Source: Epsilonproteobacteria bacterium UBA6211
GTDB taxonomy: Bacteria > Campylobacterota > Campylobacteria > Campylobacterales > Arcobacteraceae
Assembly (NCBI GenBank): GCA_002421845.1
Contig: DISL01000059.1
Span: 1 to 47,229 of the forward strand
DNA: 47,229 nucleotides
Direction: 5' to 3'
In this document: piece by piece, positions 15,749 through 24,389 of the stretch
Layout of the letters: each line of letters begins with the position of its first letter
How positions within the stretch are numbered: position 1 is the first letter of the stretch
Notes under the pieces: model-generated
Told to the model about the DNA's origin: nothing
The model's input: the letters and a program-made list of their open reading frames with translations, nothing else
The model's database searches: none
Made by a program: the position numbers and the translations under genes

Positions 15749-17131
15749 ATGATTAAAGTTTTGTTGACACTATTTTTAAGTATCATCAGTTCTTTTGCTA
15801 GTATGCCAGGTGAAGTAGTACCTGTATTCCCTGATATTACTATGACATGGGTGGGTATATCATCACTTATAATATTTGTAATAGGGTATTATTTTATTGC
15901 TACAGAGGATAAATACCATGTTGATAAAGCAAAACCTGCTTTATTTATAGGTACTTTTATGTTTATGTTGATTGGTTTGTATTATGTAATGAATGATTTG
16001 GATTTGAATATCCTACATTATGATATAAATCACTTAATATTGGAAATTGCCGGTATTTTCTTCTTCTTATTTGTCGCTATGACTTATATAGAGACGTTGA
16101 TACATATGGGAGTATTTGATAGACTTAAATACAATCTAGTATCAAAGGGATATACATATAGAAAACTTTATTGGGTGACGGGATTTATTGCATTCTTTTT
16201 ATCTCCAATAGCAGATAACTTAACAACTGCACTTATATTATCTACGGTTTTAATCACTATAGATAAAACAAACAGAAAGTTTTTAGTTCCTGGTGCTATC
16301 AATATAGTTGTTGCTGCAAATGCAGGTGGTGCATGGTCACCGTTTGGGGATATTACTACGCTTATGGCATGGACGGCAGGTAAAGGTGTATTTACAGACT
16401 TCTTGTTTTTATTACCTTCAGCACTTCTTGGATATTTAGTAACTGCGTTTTTACTGGCTCAGTTCGTACCTACAGAAAAACCTGATTTTGATGCAAGTAC
16501 GGAGAAAAAACCACCTTTAATGCACGGTGCTAACGTGGTAATAGGACTTGGTATTCTAACTATCGCTTTAGCCGTTGTTTCACATCAAGTGTTTCATTTA
16601 CCTGCTATGTGGGGTATGTTGTTCGGTTTATCTTTACTTAAACTATACTCTATCAGAATCAAGAAAAAATATAATAGTGAGTTAAATATTTTCCATGCTA
16701 TCGCAAAAATAGAAAACAATACTTTACTATTTTTCTTCGGTATCCTTTCTGCCGTTGGAGCGTTATACTTTATCGGGTGGCTTGGACTTGCGGTAATGGT
16801 GTATGACCCTTCTATGCTTGGACCAACTTGGGCAAATATCGGTGTCGGTTTCTTATCTGCAATAGTAGATAACGTACCTGTAATGTCTGCGGTACTTAAA
16901 GCAAATCCTGATATGGGACTTGACCAATGGATGCTTGTAACATTAACAGCCGGAATCGGCGGAAGTTTGATAAGCTTCGGTAGTGCTGCAGGTGTCGGTG
17001 TAATGGGTAAACTACCTGGTATTTATACATTTGCAAGTCATATGAAATATGCTTGGACTGTATTTATAGGTTATGTTGTATCTTTAATTGTTTGGTATGT
17101 ACAATACGAAGTTTTAGGTATATATCATTAA
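15749..17131 (+). CDS. nhaD: NhaD-type Na+/H+ antiporter
   Basis: A 460-residue membrane protein with a short cleavable-looking N-terminus and about 12 helices. Typical NhaD stretches are S-P-I-A-D-N-L-T-T-A-L-I, A-N-A-G-G-A-W-S-P-F-G-D-I-T-T-L-M-A-W and S-A-I-V-D-N-V-P-V-M-S-A-V, which carry the ion-transport Asp and Thr residues of the IT superfamily. It exchanges internal Na+ for H+ and is common in marine or halotolerant Campylobacterota. The ATG at 15749 follows AAGGAG by 6 bases; an upstream in-frame TTG at 15716 is rejected. A terminator hairpin follows the stop. Confidence 0.93.
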   Translation: MIKVLLTLFLSIISSFASMPGEVVPVFPDITMTWVGISSLIIFVIGYYFIATEDKYHVDKAKPALFIGTFMFMLIGLYYVMNDLDLNILHYDINHLILEIAGIFFFLFVAMTYIETLIHMGVFDRLKYNLVSKGYTYRKLYWVTGFIAFFLSPIADNLTTALILSTVLITIDKTNRKFLVPGAINIVVAANAGGAWSPFGDITTLMAWTAGKGVFTDFLFLLPSALLGYLVTAFLLAQFVPTEKPDFDASTEKKPPLMHGANVVIGLGILTIALAVVSHQVFHLPAMWGMLFGLSLLKLYSIRIKKKYNSELNIFHAIAKIENNTLLFFFGILSAVGALYFIGWLGLAVMVYDPSMLGPTWANIGVGFLSAIVDNVPVMSAVLKANPDMGLDQWMLVTLTAGIGGSLISFGSAAGVGVMGKLPGIYTFASHMKYAWTVFIGYVVSLIVWYVQYEVLGIYH

Positions 17132-17141
17132 ATTATTGTTG

Positions 17142-17162
17142 GGTTACGGTTTTGCCGTAACC
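17142..17162. terminator. Hairpin between nhaD and the RCK gene
   Basis: GGTTACGG-TTTTG-CCGTAACC, a perfect 8-bp stem between two convergent genes. It lacks a long T tract on the plus side, so strength is uncertain, but its position fits a shared terminator. Confidence 0.65.
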
Positions 17163-17167
17163 TAGCC

Positions 17168-17845
17168 TTAGGCTTTGATTTTTTGAATATCTTGACTATG
17201 CCCGACAACTACGACTATATTTCCCACAGCTAATTTATGATTTAACCCCGATGTTGAAAATATAAAACTATCTGAATGTATAGACTCTTTAACACCTAAA
17301 AAAATAAGATTAAACTCATCTTTAAAATCTATATCATTAATATCTCTATCTTTAAAATGACTGTGTTCTTCTATAAATACCTCAGCCATTTGTATAGGCT
17401 CATCGGAAAAAATAGTATTTTCTATTGTTTGTACAATATTAGGTTTTTTCAAATAATCAAAAATCTTGTTTGCACTTAATTCATAAGGGTCTAATATCTT
17501 ACTAGCCCCTGCACTTATAAATCTTTGAGAATCATCCAAACTATCAGCTTTTGATATAATCTTTAATTTCTCATCCATAAATCTTGCCGATATGGTAATA
17601 AAAAGGTTTTGAATATCATCTTCCATAAGACAAAATATCGTTTTTACAAATCTTCCTATCCCGTATTTATCTAATATATCATCATCTATGGATTCTTCAA
17701 GGACTACATTTAGATTTTGAGATTTTGCACGTTTAAACTCTGTCGCATCAGTAGTAACAATTACAAAATTACTTCCGGCTTTTTGTAATTGTAAGGATAT
17801 TTCAAAACCTAGTTTTCCGCACCCAAATACTATTATTTCTTTCAT
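17168..17845 (-). CDS. Free RCK/TrkA-type K+ channel regulatory subunit
   Basis: A 225-residue soluble protein with an N-terminal Rossmann RCK domain (I-V-F-G-C-G-K-L-G-F-E-I) and a C-terminal RCK_C/TrkA_C domain (about 145-225). It lacks membrane helices. It starts inside the last codons of the channel gene (ATGA overlap), so the two are co-made and probably co-assembled. RCK domains form octameric gating rings that sense nucleotides or ions. A free RCK partner could build a mixed ring with the channel's own RCK. Confidence 0.8.
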   Translation of the reverse strand: MKEIIVFGCGKLGFEISLQLQKAGSNFVIVTTDATEFKRAKSQNLNVVLEESIDDDILDKYGIGRFVKTIFCLMEDDIQNLFITISARFMDEKLKIISKADSLDDSQRFISAGASKILDPYELSANKIFDYLKKPNIVQTIENTIFSDEPIQMAEVFIEEHSHFKDRDINDIDFKDEFNLIFLGVKESIHSDSFIFSTSGLNHKLAVGNIVVVVGHSQDIQKIKA

Positions 17846-19362
17846 CTTCTCACCAATGTATTAAAATATTCTATACTCTCTTTATATCCTATAAGCATCA
17901 GCTTATCACCATGAGCCAAAACAAAATTTTTTGAAGGGTTAAAGGTAAAATCTTTGTTTCTCAAAACACCGAAAACTATCAATTTATAAGATTTGAAGTT
18001 AATATTACTTATCTTTTTACCGTCTAAAAAAGTCCCTTTCTTGACATATACTTCTTCCAAGAAAGCGTCTTCTTTACCAAAAAGGGTAGTATATAAAGCC
18101 TCGTAAGCGATAGGATGATTCATATACTCTATACCCATTTTTGCCATTGCTTCATAAGGATAAATAATATGATTGACTCCGGCTAAAAGGAACTTCTTAT
18201 ATGTACTTTGATTGTCTATACTTGCGACAACCATTACATCTTTATTTAGATACCTTACACCCAAAGATATATAAAGATTCACCGCTTCACTGTCGGTTAA
18301 ACATAAAATACTTGATATGTTTTTACCGCCTACACCTATACTGACGAGGGTTTCACTTTTTGTTGCATCCAAATGTAATGCTATTATATTTTTTAATCTT
18401 GCAAGTTCTATTTTTGTGTGGTCATTATCTACAACCACTACGTTATCTCCGTTTTCTATCAGTCTTTGAGCCACTATTTGCCCTATTTTACCGTAACCGC
18501 AAATTACACAATAGTTTTTAAGATTTTTTATCTTCCCTAAATCTCTATTCTTTTTCAGCTCAAACATCTTTTGGGTAAACGATGTAGTAAAAATAGATGT
18601 AGAAAAAGCTATAATACCTAAACTAGAGACCACAAGCAAAAGAGCCACAGCCTTACCCTCAAAGGTAACAGGCACTATATCACCGTATCCGACCGTTGCT
18701 ATAGTGATAACAGACCAATAAATAGCATCAAAAAAAGTATTTACCTTACTTCTATCATCCATAGCTTCTGCTACGTATATGACGCTTGAAGATATAAAAA
18801 CCATCAAAGCACTAAGGCTAAAAAGTATTATAAATTCAAATTTTCTCTCTTTTAAAATATTCGTAAATTGATTTATACTTTTTGTGTATCTTAAAATCTT
18901 AAAAATCCTAAAAATCCTAAATACTTTCAAAAATCTATAACCAGGTAAAATAGAGAGTAAATCTATAATTGCCAAAGGGGTAATAACATATAAAAACTTC
19001 TCTTTAAGTACCGATTTTATAGAGACAAACGAACTATAAGGTTTACCCAAAAATTCTGATTTGTTGTAATCTCGTATGATAATACCTTTTGAATCACTAC
19101 AAATCCAAAGCCTTATAATATACTCGACAACAAAAATACCAAGCACTACATCATCATAAAGTACGAATATCGGAAGTAAATCATGCTTTGTATCATATAT
19201 AATAATTGCAACACTACTTAGAATCAAGAAAATCATACTAAAATCAACCAATCTTCTATATCTGAAACTTTGATTTTCAAGCAAATTAAAACAAAAATCT
19301 TTTAATTCATTATATGACTTCTTACTTTGTAAATAATATGCAAATTTAACTATATACGGCAA
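17842..19362 (-). CDS. Voltage-gated-type K+ channel with fused RCK (TrkA-N/TrkA-C) domains
   Basis: A 506-residue protein. About six membrane helices lie in residues 40-270, including an S4-like helix with spaced Arg/Lys (F-R-I-F-R-I-F-K-I-L-R-Y) and the selectivity filter T-I-A-T-V-G-Y-G-D. RCK follows (C-G-Y-G-K-I-G-Q-I-V-A-Q), then a TrkA_C domain at the C-terminus. It would conduct K+ across the inner membrane under cytoplasmic ligand control. The start is TTG, with AAGGG 6 bases upstream, 11 bases after the DJ-1 gene. The N-terminal extension of about 35 residues is soluble. Confidence 0.88.
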   Translation of the reverse strand: MPYIVKFAYYLQSKKSYNELKDFCFNLLENQSFRYRRLVDFSMIFLILSSVAIIIYDTKHDLLPIFVLYDDVVLGIFVVEYIIRLWICSDSKGIIIRDYNKSEFLGKPYSSFVSIKSVLKEKFLYVITPLAIIDLLSILPGYRFLKVFRIFRIFKILRYTKSINQFTNILKERKFEFIILFSLSALMVFISSSVIYVAEAMDDRSKVNTFFDAIYWSVITIATVGYGDIVPVTFEGKAVALLLVVSSLGIIAFSTSIFTTSFTQKMFELKKNRDLGKIKNLKNYCVICGYGKIGQIVAQRLIENGDNVVVVDNDHTKIELARLKNIIALHLDATKSETLVSIGVGGKNISSILCLTDSEAVNLYISLGVRYLNKDVMVVASIDNQSTYKKFLLAGVNHIIYPYEAMAKMGIEYMNHPIAYEALYTTLFGKEDAFLEEVYVKKGTFLDGKKISNINFKSYKLIVFGVLRNKDFTFNPSKNFVLAHGDKLMLIGYKESIEYFNTLVRR

Positions 19363-19373
19363 TCAAAACCCTT

Positions 19374-19925
19374 TCAACAAAAATCTGCTAATAATCCACC
19401 CTTTAGGGTTTCATACATCTCTTGACCTTCAAGTAGTTTGACTATCTCCAGTCCAAAACAAATAGCAGTCGATGGACCCCTTGAAGTGATAACCTTACCG
19501 TCTAATACAACTTTTTTATTTTTATCGTATCCATCAATCCTGATATATTCTTCACAACTAGGATAACAAGTAAAATTTTGACTCAAAACTCCTGCTTTTT
19601 CCAGTGCGATAGGAGCTGCACAAATAGCACCGATGTATTTTCCATCGGCTTTAAAATCTTTTAATGTTGATTGTACTAGATGATTTTTTGATAAAACTTC
19701 CGTTCCCCCAAATCCACCCGGAAGCACAATCATATCAACACTCTCAAAATCAATATTTTCAAATAAACTATCACATTTTATCTCTATTTTATTTGCACCT
19801 AAAACTTCCCAACCCTCAACACCGGCTACTATCACATCAATACCGGCACGTCTGCATACATCTATAATACTAACTGCTTCAATCTCTTCAAAACCACTTG
19901 CAAGAGGTACAACTATTTTTGACAT
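19374..19925 (-). CDS. DJ-1/PfpI family protein (YajL-like)
   Basis: A 183-residue protein with the DJ-1 layout. The nucleophile-elbow Cys102 sits in G-A-I-C-A-A-P, and the partner Glu is in G-F-E-E-I-E near the N-terminus. L-P-G-G-F-G-G-T and S-R-G-P-S-T-A complete the family signature. Members act in oxidative or carbonyl stress (deglycase/chaperone activity is debated). AAGGAG lies 5 bases before the ATG at 19925, which is favoured over an in-frame GTG at 19931. It heads the operon with the K+ channel, which may link K+ flux to electrophile or redox stress. Confidence 0.87.
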   Translation of the reverse strand: MSKIVVPLASGFEEIEAVSIIDVCRRAGIDVIVAGVEGWEVLGANKIEIKCDSLFENIDFESVDMIVLPGGFGGTEVLSKNHLVQSTLKDFKADGKYIGAICAAPIALEKAGVLSQNFTCYPSCEEYIRIDGYDKNKKVVLDGKVITSRGPSTAICFGLEIVKLLEGQEMYETLKGGLLADFC

Positions 19926-19960
19926 TACCACTCCTTTGATGTTTAAGTATATGTTTTGAT

Positions 19961-20047
19961 TCTATCAAAAAAGAACTTAATCTTTATAATATCATTGTAT
20001 TAAAAATTTATACTTTTTTTAAACATATATAAAGGTTTTTTGATAGA
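19961..20047. promoter_or_regulatory. Perfect 12-bp inverted repeat between divergent DJ-1 and binding-protein genes
   Basis: TCTATCAAAAAA (19961-19972) and TTTTTTGATAGA (20036-20047) are exact reverse complements. Each arm ends 9-10 bases before a plausible -10 box: TATGAT at 20058-20063 on the plus strand, and TATACT at 19951-19946 on the minus strand. The symmetric placement suggests binding sites or shared -35-like elements for the divergent promoters. Function is inferred from geometry. Confidence 0.5.
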
Positions 20048-20069
20048 TAATACTGAATATGATATATAA

Positions 20070-20954
20070 ATGATATTTATAAAGATATACTTGTATTTCT
20101 ATTGGAAACCAACATTAGCGGGATTTGTGTTAAGTAGATTAGTATTTGTCTTATTTTTCGTTGTTAGCATGTCTGTAGCAGATAAGTTGAAAATAGTAGG
20201 CGGTACTACTATACAGCCTATTGTAGAATCATTGTATAATGAATATAAAGCATTAACTGGCATTGAGCTAATAGTATCAGGTGGCGGTACAAGTATCGGT
20301 TTTCAATATTTTCATAATAAACTTGCACATATAGGTATGATTGCAAGATCTTTGAGTGAAGAGGAAAAATCAAAATACTCTTATGTAACCATAGGTTATG
20401 ACGTAATTGTAATAATAGTCAATGAAAAAAACCCTATCAAAACAATTACAAAAGAACAGTTATACAATATTTATTCTGGACAAACAACAAACTGGAAAGA
20501 GATTAACGGCAAAAATGAAAATATCATTATGACCAGTAAATCTTACGGCAGAGGAAGTTTGACTATCTTTGAAGAGTTTTTGGATCTTTATAGCTTACAA
20601 AACCCAAAAGCACTAAATCATACAAAATATATTACGGAAAAAGCTTGGGTCGGTGGAGCAAATAGTGATGTGTTAGTTTGGGTCGGTGGACTAGAAAATG
20701 CCATAGGATTCATATCTTATGGAAATGCAATAGATGCTATAAAACACGGTATGCCAATAAAAATAATAGATATTCAAAACTATGAATTTAGCATTGAAAA
20801 CGTCAGAAACGGAACTTATCCTCTTACACGAGAATTAAACCTAATATATTCAAAAAACGACCCACAATCTGTCCATTTTATAAACTGGATGTTATCTAAG
20901 TCTTCTCAAAAAGCTGTAGAAGAGAACTATTTTATAGGAGTTTTAGATGAATAA
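20070..20954 (+). CDS. PstS-like periplasmic substrate-binding protein linked to a histidine kinase
   Basis: A 294-residue protein with an N-terminal signal sequence (hydrophobic up to about residue 36, likely cleaved near S-V-A). The PBP-like fold follows: V-G-G-T-T-I-Q-P-I-V-E-S-L, then S-G-G-G-T-S-I-G-F, and S-Y-G-R-G-S-L-T for oxyanion contacts. No PstC, PstA or PstB genes accompany it. Instead its stop overlaps a sensor kinase gene by 8 bases, so it probably presents a ligand (phosphate or another anion) to the kinase sensor. A TATGAT box ends 6 bases before the ATG and no SD is visible. Confidence 0.75.
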   Translation: MIFIKIYLYFYWKPTLAGFVLSRLVFVLFFVVSMSVADKLKIVGGTTIQPIVESLYNEYKALTGIELIVSGGGTSIGFQYFHNKLAHIGMIARSLSEEEKSKYSYVTIGYDVIVIIVNEKNPIKTITKEQLYNIYSGQTTNWKEINGKNENIIMTSKSYGRGSLTIFEEFLDLYSLQNPKALNHTKYITEKAWVGGANSDVLVWVGGLENAIGFISYGNAIDAIKHGMPIKIIDIQNYEFSIENVRNGTYPLTRELNLIYSKNDPQSVHFINWMLSKSSQKAVEENYFIGVLDE

Positions 20955-22707
20955 AAATCCTATTATAAAAATAGTAGTGTTAAATATATTTATCTTATCT
21001 TTCGTATTTGGAGTTTTTTATTCTATATATGATTTCCTAAACAATCTGAAAGAGACAAGATACTACGTACAAAAAATAGATTACGACATCTCTATGATGA
21101 ATACCAATTTATACCAAAGCTACTTATCAAAACAGATGATATTTCTAGTCTCAAGTGCTAGAAACTCTTTGGATATTAAGGCTTCACTTGATGAACTATC
21201 AAAACTAGGTTATGACACGAGTGAAATTTATACTTTATATTTAGAACTATACAAACTTAGCGTTCAAGCATCTTCACTTTTTTTGGAAAAAGATGATACT
21301 CAAGGCTTGATTTTACTAGATGATGTGAAACAAAATTACGAGCGTATCTCATATCATTTAAAAACCATTTTAGATGAACTAGAAAATCAACAAAACAACA
21401 TCATAGAAAATACAAATAGCTTGATAATCTTAGCATCAATTTTTCTTACTATTATCATAATATTTAACATAAACTATATGATACATATTTTCAAAGACCT
21501 TATGGCAACATCTACAAAAATAAAAGAAAGAGCTGTTTTGCTTGATAGTATAGCTGATGGAGTATATGGAGTAGATACGAAAGGTGCTTGTATGTTTATC
21601 AACAAAAAAGCACTAGAAATGATACAGTTTAGCGAAGAAGAAGTGCTACACAAAAATCAACATGAACTTTTCCATCACCATAGACCGGATGGAAGCTTTT
21701 ATGAATTCCACGATTGTCCTATACACAAAACCGTAAATGATAGAATTACTAGGGAGTGTGAAGAGACATTTGTAAAAAAAGACGGGACTTTTTTCCCGGT
21801 AAGTTTAACCATCTCTCCTACAAGTGACGGCAATGCGGTAGTTGTTTTTAGGGATATTTCGTATATCAAAGATTATGAAACCCATTTGGAACATGAAGTA
21901 TTACGAAAAACTAAAGCTTTGAATGATTTAAATAAAAATCTGGAACTAAAAGTAGCCCAAGAGGTAGAAAAGAATCGCCAAAAAGATATTTTATTGCAAC
22001 AACAAACAAGACTTGCGGCAATAGGTGAAATGATGGGAAATATTGCCCATCAATGGAGACAACCGCTAAGTGCAATAACAACTACGATAAGTGGACTTAA
22101 ACTCAAAGAGGACTTTGGTATCCTTGAACCTAATGATATAACCAATGCTAATGACTCAATAGTTCATAATGCAGAGTTTTTATCACATACTATCGATAAT
22201 TTTAGGAATTTCTTCAAAAAAGACCAACCGAATAAAAAGTTTTTTGTAAGCGATGCAGTCAAGGATACAGTAAGTATCATCAAAGCATCTTACGATAACC
22301 ACTTCATATTACTTAAAATGGATTGTGAAGAGGATATTTCACACTATGGAAGCGACAACCTACTATCCCAAGTGATTTTAAATATATTAGCAAATGCAAA
22401 AGATGCTCTTGTATTAAATAACATAGAAAATAAAATAGTTAAAATAATACTTAGAAATGAAAAAGGTAATATTGTATTGAAAATCCAAGATAATGCCGGT
22501 GGTATCAATGAAGGGATAAAAGATAAAATCTTTGACCCATATTTCACCACTAAGCACCAATCGCAAGGTACAGGGCTTGGACTTTATATGAGTACGCAGA
22601 TTATTCATACCCATTTTCAAGGACAGATTGCTGCGTACAATGTCCAAGATTCTGATGGGCTTGGAGCTTGTTTTGAGATTAGCTTTCCACAGAGAATGGT
22701 AAACTAA
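20947..22707 (+). CDS. Sensor histidine kinase with periplasmic sensor and PAS domain
   Basis: A 586-residue protein. Membrane helices at about 8-28 and 158-182 bound a periplasmic, mostly helical sensor. A PAS domain (about 200-315), a coiled coil, then the HisKA core with His368 in N-I-A-H-Q-W-R-Q-P-L follow. The HATPase end has N-I-L-A-N-A-K-D-A-L, D-N-A-G-G-I and G-T-G-L-G-L-Y. It is co-encoded with the PstS-like protein and has no response regulator of its own here; the nearest is at 28170 across the Tps genes. Its stop overlaps the convergent tpsB stop by 3 bases. Confidence 0.88.
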   Translation: MNKNPIIKIVVLNIFILSFVFGVFYSIYDFLNNLKETRYYVQKIDYDISMMNTNLYQSYLSKQMIFLVSSARNSLDIKASLDELSKLGYDTSEIYTLYLELYKLSVQASSLFLEKDDTQGLILLDDVKQNYERISYHLKTILDELENQQNNIIENTNSLIILASIFLTIIIIFNINYMIHIFKDLMATSTKIKERAVLLDSIADGVYGVDTKGACMFINKKALEMIQFSEEEVLHKNQHELFHHHRPDGSFYEFHDCPIHKTVNDRITRECEETFVKKDGTFFPVSLTISPTSDGNAVVVFRDISYIKDYETHLEHEVLRKTKALNDLNKNLELKVAQEVEKNRQKDILLQQQTRLAAIGEMMGNIAHQWRQPLSAITTTISGLKLKEDFGILEPNDITNANDSIVHNAEFLSHTIDNFRNFFKKDQPNKKFFVSDAVKDTVSIIKASYDNHFILLKMDCEEDISHYGSDNLLSQVILNILANAKDALVLNNIENKIVKIILRNEKGNIVLKIQDNAGGINEGIKDKIFDPYFTTKHQSQGTGLGLYMSTQIIHTHFQGQIAAYNVQDSDGLGACFEISFPQRMVN

Positions 22708-24389
22708 AACACCATTCCAGCTTGAACTAAGAACTTAGTTTTATATTCTTTGCCATTTGCTTCAGATTCTACCTTTGAGCCACCTATGATAGTAGCTAAA
22801 TGAGCTTTTGCGAAGAAGTTTTTGTATGAGGTATTGTATCCTATACCGATATCTGATAATTGTCTTGCTTTTTCTCCATCAACATCTTTTTCCTCTTTTA
22901 CCTTTGCTGTATCTATGAAAAATGATACTTTATGGTTAAGTCCTTGGTAAGACGGAAGTGTATAGAAAGCTTCAGTTCTTAAGATATAGCCGTTTTCTGC
23001 ACTCTCTTCACTATCTGGATATACTCTTACACCGTTACTTCCACCTATACTCATATCTTCACTACCGTCTAGGTTTTTATTATTTAGAGCTTGTTGATAA
23101 GTAAGTGATGTCTCTAGTGATACTTTTGGGTGTAATATAGTAGTATTACCTAGCGTTAGAGATAGCTTTTGGTAAGAGCCGTTTGTTTTTGCTCCTGTAC
23201 TATCTGTAGCTTTTGCTGTAGCATCTTTGATATTTAGTTTACCGCTTATTAGGTTTATACTAGCATTATATTGTGTATCAAGATTTGCTAACATAGAACT
23301 TTTTGTATAGTTTAGTCCAAGATTAAAAGACTCTAGTGATTTTTTATTGGTTTGAACACTATCATTTTCATCTCTCATATCCTTTGAGGTATATGTAAGT
23401 GAAGTATAAAGACTCTGTGCTCTTGTTCTAAGTATTGGGTAAGATAATGATGCTTCAAGTGTTTTTGAGTCACCTTTAATATCTTGGTTTGTTACATATT
23501 TTTTTTCTAACTTATAGTTTGTATCAGAATATGATACTTCTCCTCTTAGTCCGTTTGGAAGTATAGGAAATGAATATGATGCTCTATAGTTATCTATATT
23601 TCCATTTGCTCCATATAATCCACTGAGACTTATTTTATCACCTATTTTAAAAGGGTTATTGATACTTCCCCCTGCCATAGTTCTATATGTACTTGTATAT
23701 TTACTTCCATAGTTATCTGCTATTACATATCCACTATAAGGTGCAGAAGATTCTGTAGTTACTATAAAATCACTTGTACCTACTTCAGCTCCTGGTCTTA
23801 CATCTGCACCAGTTACCACAACACCTGGGGTATCATTGATAATAAGCATTGAACGCTCTAGTGTATAAGTACTTACTACATTACCTCTATTTTTTGCATC
23901 ATCAAACATACCTTGAACTATAGAGTCTTTTACATTAGAATTATTTGTTAGTTTAAACTCTCCGTAATTACCTTCAATGATTGCAATTTTAACTACACCG
24001 TCACTAGATTTTATATCTTGAACAGGTATATAAGCCCTTGCAACAAAGTACCCTTTTTCTCTATAGTATTTCGTGATAAGTGAAGTTGCTTCTTGTAATT
24101 GTGAAAATGTAAGAGGTTTTCCTACATATTCACTTATTATCTTTTTTAGCTCATCATCCTTGATTTGAGTATTACCCTCTATTGTAAAACCTTTTACATC
24201 TATAGTTTTTCCGCTTTTATCATCAGCCATAATAGGAGCATATTTTTCTTTACCTCCTATTTCTACCAAAGATGGTTTTTTAGCTTCTACCTCTTTTGGA
24301 ACAGATATAGATTTCTCTACATCTGTAATAGTTGGTTGTGCTAGTAAGCTACTAGCTGTTATAAGTGATAGTGTTATTAGCTTTTTCAT
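22704..24389 (-). CDS. Two-partner secretion outer-membrane transporter (TpsB, ShlB/FhaC/HecB family)
   Basis: A 561-residue protein with a signal peptide (cleavage after L-L-A). A POTRA region follows (about 62-140, F-T-I-E-G-N-T-Q-I, then Y-Y-R-E-K-G-Y-F-V-A-R-A-Y-I-P), with a second POTRA after it. The C-terminal 16-strand barrel ends in an aromatic residue (G-M-V-F). The G-V-R-V-Y-P-D-S segment corresponds to the VRGY/F tip of loop L6 in this family. It threads the TpsA protein at 24389 across the outer membrane. Stop and start of the two genes share a base (TAATG), so they are coupled. Confidence 0.93.
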   Translation of the reverse strand: MKKLITLSLITASSLLAQPTITDVEKSISVPKEVEAKKPSLVEIGGKEKYAPIMADDKSGKTIDVKGFTIEGNTQIKDDELKKIISEYVGKPLTFSQLQEATSLITKYYREKGYFVARAYIPVQDIKSSDGVVKIAIIEGNYGEFKLTNNSNVKDSIVQGMFDDAKNRGNVVSTYTLERSMLIINDTPGVVVTGADVRPGAEVGTSDFIVTTESSAPYSGYVIADNYGSKYTSTYRTMAGGSINNPFKIGDKISLSGLYGANGNIDNYRASYSFPILPNGLRGEVSYSDTNYKLEKKYVTNQDIKGDSKTLEASLSYPILRTRAQSLYTSLTYTSKDMRDENDSVQTNKKSLESFNLGLNYTKSSMLANLDTQYNASINLISGKLNIKDATAKATDSTGAKTNGSYQKLSLTLGNTTILHPKVSLETSLTYQQALNNKNLDGSEDMSIGGSNGVRVYPDSEESAENGYILRTEAFYTLPSYQGLNHKVSFFIDTAKVKEEKDVDGEKARQLSDIGIGYNTSYKNFFAKAHLATIIGGSKVESEANGKEYKTKFLVQAGMVF

